Positions 57,501 to 64,000 of a DNA stretch of 64,000 bases are shown here, piece after piece. Within the stretch, counting starts at the first letter, position 1. Every line of letters begins with the position of its first letter. Below the pieces are notes generated by a model. That model was not told the origin of the DNA, did not search any database, and saw nothing but the letters and a program-made list of their open reading frames with translations. This DNA comes from Draconibacterium sp. (lineage in GTDB: Bacteria; Bacteroidota; Bacteroidia; Bacteroidales; Prolixibacteraceae): contig WOYV01000040.1 of the NCBI GenBank assembly GCA_011620585.1, forward strand, positions 51,581-115,580, read 5' to 3'. The position numbers were made by a program, and so were the translations under genes.

Positions 57501-59282
57501 CTAATCAAGATATTTACGAACTGCTTCGAGATAAGCTGTGAGTGGATACATTTTTTCGTCGTACCACAGCGAAGCAAAATATAAACCAATTGGCGCCGAT
57601 GGCAATCCACTTTGCTGAAAGGTTTGGCCAAGCCAGTTGAACCCATTCCGGCAAACTTCTGAATGCCTTGTTTTTACCAATGCTGCCACTGCAAGGGCAG
57701 TTTCTTCCATGGTGCCGGAAATGTTTTTTGCCCCACCCCAGCTTCCATCTTCGTTTTGAGTCTCCACCAAATATTGTTCAGCTTTTACGATCATTAAACC
57801 GATTTTATTCAGAAGATTTTCATCTTGCAGAAAGGGGAGGGAATCCTGTAGATAATTGAGTACGCGCGCTGTTCCGTACACAGGGTTATCATGTTTCTCT
57901 ACTTGCTGGTTACCGAACCAAAGTGGCAACCACGAGCCATCCTTTTTCTGATGTTTTGCCAGAAAATGAACGGCACGAAAGATAGACCGGTATAATTTTT
58001 TCTGAAATACAATATTTTCAGCGGTAAAATTATTTGCAACGTTAGCGAGTGCCAGCACACAATGTCCGGTTAAATCGGCACAACTCTGATCGAACGGAAG
58101 TTTGCCCCAGCCTTTTGAAAAAGTTGGAAAACCTCCATCTGGGTTTTGAATTTGAAACAGCCAATTAGCCCCGGCAAGAATCTCTGCCCTAATCTTTCCG
58201 GGAGAATTTAGTTGTAGTAAAGCCAGCATTGCGCCGGGTGTATCGTCGCAATCGGGAACCGATCCCGGGTAATTGGTCCAGCCCCAGCCACCGGGCGAAG
58301 TTCCGTTAAACGGATGGATCTCCTTATTTTGAATTGCAAGGAAATGCCTGCTTAACTTCTCATTCTGGTTGTGATCCAGTACAATATCCAGTCGATTCCC
58401 GAGCGCTTTTATACTCAAGCTACTCACCCAGGTCGAAAGATCGACATCGATTGGCCAACCACCGTCGTTGCGCTGCGTCCTTTTCAGGAACCCGGTCCCT
58501 TTTTCCACCACATCCATGTTCCGGTAACCGGCGTTAATTAAACTCAATACAACAAAAGCGGTTAGCGGTATGGCTTCGAGAAAACCGCCGCTTTCGGGCA
58601 TTGATTTTTGTAATATTTTCAGGGCCCGTTTTTCAGCACCCTTTCTGATCCAACGGGAAAATTTTCCTGATTCTTTCTTTTTGAAAATGACAATCCCCAC
58701 CGCAATCAACGCCGGGATAGCATAACTGACCACACTCAAATTCAGCAAACGGTAAAACTTTTGCGGAAGCAAGGACAATTCAAAAGGTAGCTGTGGGATT
58801 TTTTGAAATGCTTTTTCCCCGGGAATTCCACACAAAGCGCTCATTGTCAATATTGGAACCGAAAAAGTGTAGTCCTTTTTGTAATGGGCTAAAATTGTGC
58901 CTGCAACATCGCCGCCCGATAAATCAATACTATTGGATTGAAGATAACCAGTCAGCGTGTTTTGAAGTTTCAGGATTTTTTCGTTTTCAGCCGAATAAAG
59001 ATTCAAGGCTGCATAAACCAGAAGCGAGGTGGAAATATTTGAAGGACTTTCCGGCGTATCGCCAAAACCACCATCAGGATTACTATTTTTCGTCAACCAT
59101 TCGAGCCCCTTTTCAATTTCGCTACGGTTTTCTTCTTTATTATGAAAATGGAGTGCTGTTACAGCCACGGCTACTCCAAGTGCGCTTGAAGACAAATGCC
59201 CGGTCCAGAACCCTTCAGGGTTCATCTCTTGAACCAGAATGTCGCTCAACTCTTTAAACCGTATTTCAAGTTCTTTCCTCAT
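57501..59282 (-). CDS. Squalene-hopene cyclase-like class II terpene cyclase family protein
   Basis: Repeated QW-like motifs (NPDGGFGDTP, RNDGGWPIDV, QNPDGGFPTFSKGWGKLPFDQSCADLTGH, QNEDGSWGG) and VPDCDDTPGAMLALLQL (DxDDT). Confidence 0.82.
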   Translation of the reverse strand: MRKELEIRFKELSDILVQEMNPEGFWTGHLSSSALGVAVAVTALHFHNKEENRSEIEKGLEWLTKNSNPDGGFGDTPESPSNISTSLLVYAALNLYSAENEKILKLQNTLTGYLQSNSIDLSGGDVAGTILAHYKKDYTFSVPILTMSALCGIPGEKAFQKIPQLPFELSLLPQKFYRLLNLSVVSYAIPALIAVGIVIFKKKESGKFSRWIRKGAEKRALKILQKSMPESGGFLEAIPLTAFVVLSLINAGYRNMDVVEKGTGFLKRTQRNDGGWPIDVDLSTWVSSLSIKALGNRLDIVLDHNQNEKLSRHFLAIQNKEIHPFNGTSPGGWGWTNYPGSVPDCDDTPGAMLALLQLNSPGKIRAEILAGANWLFQIQNPDGGFPTFSKGWGKLPFDQSCADLTGHCVLALANVANNFTAENIVFQKKLYRSIFRAVHFLAKHQKKDGSWLPLWFGNQQVEKHDNPVYGTARVLNYLQDSLPFLQDENLLNKIGLMIVKAEQYLVETQNEDGSWGGAKNISGTMEETALAVAALVKTRHSEVCRNGFNWLGQTFQQSGLPSAPIGLYFASLWYDEKMYPLTAYLEAVRKYLD

Positions 59283-59301
59283 TAATCCTTTATCCTGTTT
59301 C

Positions 59302-60138
59302 TTAATTTTTTACAAGGCTTCCCAGCGCTAACAAACCATAAAAAGTATATTCCAGGTCCCGTGTTTCATCCCCATCGCCCGAAAGAAAAGCGCCGTTACT
59401 GTAATTTTGTTGTATAAACCCAAGGTTAGCCGGCTTAAGTAAACGCAGATCGGTTTTGGTTTCCGCCAGGGCAAAAAGTGCAACTCCGGTCGAGAGCATG
59501 TCTCCGTTTTTCACAGGCTGAAAAGCCTTAAACCCTCCGCTTTTCAACGAGAATTCATAAAGCCGGGCTTGTGCTTTTCCGAATCTCAACCCCAGTTTTT
59601 TGCGTGCAAAAACAAACGCAGCCTGCAAACTACAAGGAAAATCGTTTTTTGTCCGGTAGAAAAGTAAAGCGATCCGGGCCAAAAAATAATACAGGCTTTT
59701 AGATTTTCCCACAGCATCTGCAACAAGCGTAAATAAAAAAAACCGGTATGATAAGTGGATGTTTTTCCCCTGCCTGAAAAGTAGCATGAGCAAACCAGGG
59801 ATCGATTGTTTACCAGTTGTTTCATCCAAATCCGAACGGATGAGTGTCAGCGCCATTTGTTCGACGACACCCAGTTTTTGGGGATTTTGTTTTTCGATGA
59901 ATGACTGTAAGCTTGCGAGTATGGAGCTTTGTCCGGTAGCCTGTGCCAGCCACGAGCCAAAAAGTGAATAGTACAAATCGGGAAAGGCAGCACGATCGAT
60001 AAAGCCGCCACCCGGTTCCTGCGATTCTTTTAAAAAAGAAACGATTTCCTCCTGTGTTTGCCGATCAAGAATTTCAAACCCGCTCTTCAAATAACTGATC
60101 AGCAACCGGTGTACCGGGATATTCTTTTCAATTGGCAT
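59302..60138 (-). CDS. Second terpenoid-cyclase/prenyltransferase alpha-toroid-like protein
   Basis: FLKESQEPGGGFIDRAAFPDLYYSLFGSWLAQATGQ, KSGGFKAFQPVKNGDMLSTGVALFALAETK, FIQQNYSNGAFLSGDGDETRDLEYTFYGLLALG. Confidence 0.65.
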   Translation of the reverse strand: MPIEKNIPVHRLLISYLKSGFEILDRQTQEEIVSFLKESQEPGGGFIDRAAFPDLYYSLFGSWLAQATGQSSILASLQSFIEKQNPQKLGVVEQMALTLIRSDLDETTGKQSIPGLLMLLFRQGKNIHLSYRFFLFTLVADAVGKSKSLYYFLARIALLFYRTKNDFPCSLQAAFVFARKKLGLRFGKAQARLYEFSLKSGGFKAFQPVKNGDMLSTGVALFALAETKTDLRLLKPANLGFIQQNYSNGAFLSGDGDETRDLEYTFYGLLALGSLVKN

Positions 60139-61690
60139 CGGCGGTTAACGGTTTGAAAATTTTCCCTAACACACCATATAAACTTAGCCTCAAACGTTCG
60201 TTGTTTAATTTATCCAGTTCGGCATAACAACTTTCAATATATTCATTTAAGATATGCCGGGCGCGTTTGTCAAGCTGCTTTTCAACAATTCTATCCCTAA
60301 AAATTTTCAGATCGTTTACTTTCTCTTTTTCTTCGGAATTGAGGAGCGCCACAAGAATTGGATAGTCCTCTATTTTTTCATCCACGCGGTCTTCGTTGAA
60401 TTCATTCAGATCGTCGCGGATTTGATACGAGATCCCAAAATAATCGGCGAAGTTCTCGAGTATTTTTATTTCCGATTCTTCCGCTTCACCCAAAATAGCC
60501 CCAAGCAACAAAGCCACTTTTATGGCTTCACCCGTTTTTAGTTGAAAGATTTTTAAAGTCTCGTCCAATCCCGGAATATTTTCGCCCGAATGGAAAAGAA
60601 TATCGGCGCCCTGCCCGCGAGTTAACTGTAAGTGCGAGTTGGAAACTCCCCGTAAAGCACGCGCAATCAGTTTTCCATCTACCGGCAAATCCGACAGCAA
60701 CTGGTAACCTTTCCCAATCAGGTAATCGCCGGCATTAATTGCTTGTGGGACACCGTATTTTTTATGAGCCGTCTCAGTATCATACCGAAAATTGGCATCA
60801 TCCTCAATATCGTCGTGAATGAGTGATGCTTTATGAAAGCATTCAATTATTAGTGAAAGCGAATATAAAACTTCAGAATTCACTTCCTTCGCGTAAGCCT
60901 GGTAACTCAACGCGGCAATCAACGGACGTATGCGCTGTCCTCCCAGTTGCAAATATTCCCTGCCAAGTTTTTCAGTTTTGTCCTTTTCCTGAAAATATTT
61001 ATCGAGTGTGCCATTGGCAAAAAATTCATTCAACTGGCCTTTCAAATTACTCGCCGGTAAGGGCTGCAAGCTATTGTTTGCCTTGAATGCACGTAATTCA
61101 TCGTACAACCACCTGGTATCGATTTTTGTGTTCTCGCATCCGTCGTACATTAACGGGAGCCCGATCACAGGCACTGCCGCGTTTTTTACTGCGTCGAACG
61201 AACGCTGAAGCACGGGCATGCAGCTCACTCCAATCACCGCATCAACCGCGCCCTCTTCCACCAGGCCAATGGCCACCGTAGTTCCTTCTGCTACCAAGGT
61301 AGAATAACCAAGTTTTTCAGCTTCATTCAGAATATCGTCGATCGGGCAAGCCTTGCAACCTGCACAAATCAATCCCAATTCATCGAAATCGGCCTGACAA
61401 CTGGTGGTATCTTTCAAACATTGGGGAAGCAACAGCAAGCGACGATTAAATGGTGTGGCTTCTACTGTTTTGCGCCAGGTTTCGTTGCCAATTAAAACAA
61501 TGGCAAAGTCGATGTATTCATCCGAAATCGCCAGTTCTTTTAACAGATCGATCGCCAGTTGTTCCATTACCTCAAAAGATGCAGGAGGCCGTAACCCGGC
61601 CTTGTTGACAAGCAGCCCTATTTCCTTGCGCAGTTTGTTGCGCAGGAACGATTCCTTTGGAACTTTTAATATGCGTTTCGTTCTGTTCAT
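60128..61690 (-). CDS. DUF116-like domain fused to polyprenyl diphosphate synthase
   Basis: N-terminal RLLLLPQCLKDTTSCQADFDELGLICAGCKACPIDDI and VIGVSCMPVLQRS; C-terminal LIHDDIEDDANFR (first Asp-rich motif) and QIRDDLNEFNED (second). Confidence 0.85.
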   Translation of the reverse strand: MNRTKRILKVPKESFLRNKLRKEIGLLVNKAGLRPPASFEVMEQLAIDLLKELAISDEYIDFAIVLIGNETWRKTVEATPFNRRLLLLPQCLKDTTSCQADFDELGLICAGCKACPIDDILNEAEKLGYSTLVAEGTTVAIGLVEEGAVDAVIGVSCMPVLQRSFDAVKNAAVPVIGLPLMYDGCENTKIDTRWLYDELRAFKANNSLQPLPASNLKGQLNEFFANGTLDKYFQEKDKTEKLGREYLQLGGQRIRPLIAALSYQAYAKEVNSEVLYSLSLIIECFHKASLIHDDIEDDANFRYDTETAHKKYGVPQAINAGDYLIGKGYQLLSDLPVDGKLIARALRGVSNSHLQLTRGQGADILFHSGENIPGLDETLKIFQLKTGEAIKVALLLGAILGEAEESEIKILENFADYFGISYQIRDDLNEFNEDRVDEKIEDYPILVALLNSEEKEKVNDLKIFRDRIVEKQLDKRARHILNEYIESCYAELDKLNNERLRLSLYGVLGKIFKPLTADAN

Positions 61691-61693
61691 TCT

Positions 61694-62869
61694 TTATCCA
61701 TAAGCGCCAAGGCCAAAAAAAGCGTGTTTCTTAGCAAAACGATAGGCCCAGCTTTTTTCGCGAACCGGTTCTGCTGAACCATGACTGGATATCGGCTCCA
61801 TTTCTTTCAAACGTGCTGCTTCGTTACCCCGTCCCGATGAATCCCGCGCCTCGTGTTTTTCTACATGGCCAACTAACCATTGTGGATTATCCATAACAAC
61901 ACAACCGCTTGTAAGTTTTGGTATATCGGTTTTAAATTCGGCCAGAAATTTCGAATTTTTATAAATATCCTGCAAATTTCCATCCCCCACATTATCCGTG
62001 GCAAACTGAATAACCGGGCAGGGCTCGATATCACCCGATGCATTTATATGATGACTTAATCCCGAAGCAGCCGGGCAAAGCCCTTTTCCATTCTCGTCCC
62101 AGTAAGCATCGATTATGGCAATTTTGTATTTCGTCCTGGCCTCTACCAGGAAATTTCGTACCTCTTGTATTTCTTCTTTTGACAGCGCTAATTCTACAGT
62201 GGCATCTTTTCCAACCGGCCGGTAAATATAGTACCACAGATATAAAACGCCCCGTTCGGCCAATGAGTTTATGAATTTTTCGGAAAAAGCGAGGTCGATA
62301 TTCGATTTACAAATGCTCATGGCAACACCAGTAATCAGTCCGGCTTTGGTGGAATGATCGATGGCGGCCTGTGCTTTTTGATATACATTCAGCCCTCCAC
62401 GTCGTATGTCGGCCACCTGCTCGTCGCCTTCGAAACTGATAAGTGGGGTAACATTACCCAGTTTACGCAGTTGTTCCGCCACCGGTTCGCTTAACAATGT
62501 TCCGTTGGTAAAAAGCTGGAAATAACAGTCGGAATGTTTTTTGAAAACCTCAAACAAAGGTTTATACATTAAAGGTTCACCCCCCAAAATTCCAAAAAAG
62601 TAAGATCCTTTTTCTTTTGATTGGGTGATAATCTTATCCAGCATTTCGGGCGACATTCGCGCGTTTTTCTTCTTGCCGGTTACCCAGCAGCCCTGGCAAT
62701 TCAGGTTGCAATCGTCGGTTACCGATATAAAATGAAAGGCCGGGAAGAACTCTCCTTTTTTCAGCCGCTTTTGAAAGCGATTTAACCCGATGGCCCCTTT
62801 AATGCCCATGTTGTACACAAATTTGTACAAACACTTTTTATCTGTATTTACCAGAAGTTGTTTTATCAT
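61694..62869 (-). CDS. Radical SAM protein
   Basis: SVTDDCNLNCQGCWVTG (CxxxCxxC), FGILGGEPLMYKPLF, SPASM-like CPAASGLSHHINASGDIEPCPV. Confidence 0.9.
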   Translation of the reverse strand: MIKQLLVNTDKKCLYKFVYNMGIKGAIGLNRFQKRLKKGEFFPAFHFISVTDDCNLNCQGCWVTGKKKNARMSPEMLDKIITQSKEKGSYFFGILGGEPLMYKPLFEVFKKHSDCYFQLFTNGTLLSEPVAEQLRKLGNVTPLISFEGDEQVADIRRGGLNVYQKAQAAIDHSTKAGLITGVAMSICKSNIDLAFSEKFINSLAERGVLYLWYYIYRPVGKDATVELALSKEEIQEVRNFLVEARTKYKIAIIDAYWDENGKGLCPAASGLSHHINASGDIEPCPVIQFATDNVGDGNLQDIYKNSKFLAEFKTDIPKLTSGCVVMDNPQWLVGHVEKHEARDSSGRGNEAARLKEMEPISSHGSAEPVREKSWAYRFAKKHAFFGLGAYG

Positions 62870-63636
62870 TTTTTTTCTCCTGCTCTTTTTTTCAATTCTT
62901 CGATGGCTTTGCGCTTTTCATCTTCGGCAAGCTGCACCATATCCTGTTTAAAAATGTTCCTGCGGCTGCTATTCCGTTCGTTTAGCATCACAAATAAACC
63001 ACCCTGGCCAGTTGTTGCGGTTTTGGTTTCATTAGTTCCGGGTTCGGCCCCACTGAGTACCGAATTTTCTTTTAAACGCGGGAAAATAATCGCTGAAGTT
63101 GCACAGGTTCTTCCACATGCAGGACAATTATTTTTGCAATTTAACGGCTCTACCACTTCGAGACTTTTCTTGCTGAATTTGTAGACTCCAAAAACGCAGA
63201 AACGGGCACATTTCGCGCAATAAATACAACGCGATTCGTCGATAACAGGATACCAGGCCGGAACTTCCAGGCTGTTTTTTATAACCGTGTAAGTGGAATT
63301 ACCAGTGTCTTCTGTTATTTCTGCATCGATCTCACTTCCAAGCTCTTCAGGATTTTTTTCACGAAAGTTTACCACCTCGTAATTTTCCATCTCAATTTTA
63401 TTCTGACGGAACATATTTGCGATGGCACGTGGATAGCAGGCAATGATCGTTTTCTGCTCGTAATGAGCATTAATTTCGGCCAGCTTTTCCTTTTCGTTAA
63501 GTGTAAATGCACACAGATCGTGCAGTTCTACCACATCGGTGTTAGACTTCTGCATCAACAGGGTAATATCGTTCTGTTTTTGTTCAGAAATAATTCCGGC
63601 TGAGCAACGACAATATACCAGGACTTTCTTTTTCAT
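62866..63636 (-). CDS. 4Fe-4S ferredoxin-type protein
   Basis: VYCRCSAGI; CIYCAKCARFCVFGVYKF; CKNNCPACGRTCA; ATG overlap with the radical SAM gene. Confidence 0.82.
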   Translation of the reverse strand: MKKKVLVYCRCSAGIISEQKQNDITLLMQKSNTDVVELHDLCAFTLNEKEKLAEINAHYEQKTIIACYPRAIANMFRQNKIEMENYEVVNFREKNPEELGSEIDAEITEDTGNSTYTVIKNSLEVPAWYPVIDESRCIYCAKCARFCVFGVYKFSKKSLEVVEPLNCKNNCPACGRTCATSAIIFPRLKENSVLSGAEPGTNETKTATTGQGGLFVMLNERNSSRRNIFKQDMVQLAEDEKRKAIEELKKRAGEKK

Positions 63637-63785
63637 GTTTAAAATTCTCTGTTTCCACATTCAACCACAATTCATCCTCCAATTTTCTGACAGACGCATT
63701 TTTTTAAAGGGAAGCTAATTAAGTGAAATTCTGTTCAAACTAAAAATATTCGGGTTAAATAAAGGTTTCAACGGGTTGAAAAAGC

Positions 63786-64000
63786 TTACTTTTTAAAATC
63801 ATTGGCCAAAGCAATATTTTTATGAACAAATGTATTGATGCCAATCGCAATCTTCGAAATGGGTTGATGGCCCAGGTCGAAGACAGGCGCTCCGAAAATG
63901 CCAAATTTCGACTGAAGTTCCGATAATAAATCTTTTCGGAAAGAAGCGATGACGATGGACTGGTTTTGGTTAATCAATTCGCTAAAGGCACTTGCCCAGC
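63786..64000 (-). CDS. C-terminal fragment of an unknown protein (possibly THEP1-like NTPase), truncated by window edge
   Basis: Frame open to the edge: WASAFSELINQNQSIVIASFRKDLLSELQSKFGIFGAPVFDLGHQPISKIAIGINTFVHKNIALANDFKK*. Confidence 0.4.
   Translation of the reverse strand, partial: WASAFSELINQNQSIVIASFRKDLLSELQSKFGIFGAPVFDLGHQPISKIAIGINTFVHKNIALANDFKK

Noticed and set aside
61694-62869. HpnH-type hopanoid radical SAM enzyme
   Set aside because: The CNLNCQGCW motif context and C-terminal SPASM-like cysteines differ from HpnH as I know it.
1-64000. CRISPR arrays, rRNA or tRNA genes
   Set aside because: No regular direct-repeat/spacer pattern and no tRNA or rRNA consensus were seen in intergenic gaps by eye; a tRNAscan-SE/CRISPR search would settle this.
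1-64000. Prophage, integrase, transposase or defence system
   Set aside because: No recombinase, phage structural, restriction or toxin-antitoxin protein was recognised in the translations.

Overview
This 64 kb window reads as chromosomal DNA from a Bacteroidota bacterium. Signs are gldE/gldD, an MqnB/MqnD futalosine pair, DUF4954, a possible TAnnTTTG promoter box and LytTR regulation; the taxon is an inference. The left half (1-34.6 kb) is mostly housekeeping: gliding genes, a PPTase, zwf-pgl, dinB, an OmpA/PD40 protein, rlmD, an ABC-F ATPase, rlmB, amt beside two Lrp/AsnC paralogues, an MscS channel, an M64 peptidase, hldD, mqnD/mqnB, folE, an orphan sigma-54 response regulator, fabD, glmS and DUF4954. 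The right half (about 35-64 kb) is a nearly gap-free, all-minus-strand array. From its 5' end it encodes a ferredoxin, a radical SAM protein, a DUF116-like/polyprenyl-synthase fusion, two terpenoid-cyclase-fold proteins (one with a DCDDT class II motif), five PQQ-like beta-propellers plus one NHL-type propeller, a LytS/LytTR pair, a tiny Cys4 protein, NapG/NapH-like Fe-S proteins, a two-gene flavin/Fe-S oxidoreductase resembling Stn-type bifurcating transhydrogenases, a GT4, and an ABC transporter of LolD/FtsX type. This array is my best candidate for an undescribed system: an isoprenoid-cyclisation and redox/envelope locus. Two gene remnants (YhhN-like and ThuA-like), a candidate structured RNA upstream of the ABC-F gene, and several dispersed repeats (one inside a coding sequence) are also noted. 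No rRNA, tRNA or CRISPR array was recognised by eye. All family names come from reading the translations, not from database searches.
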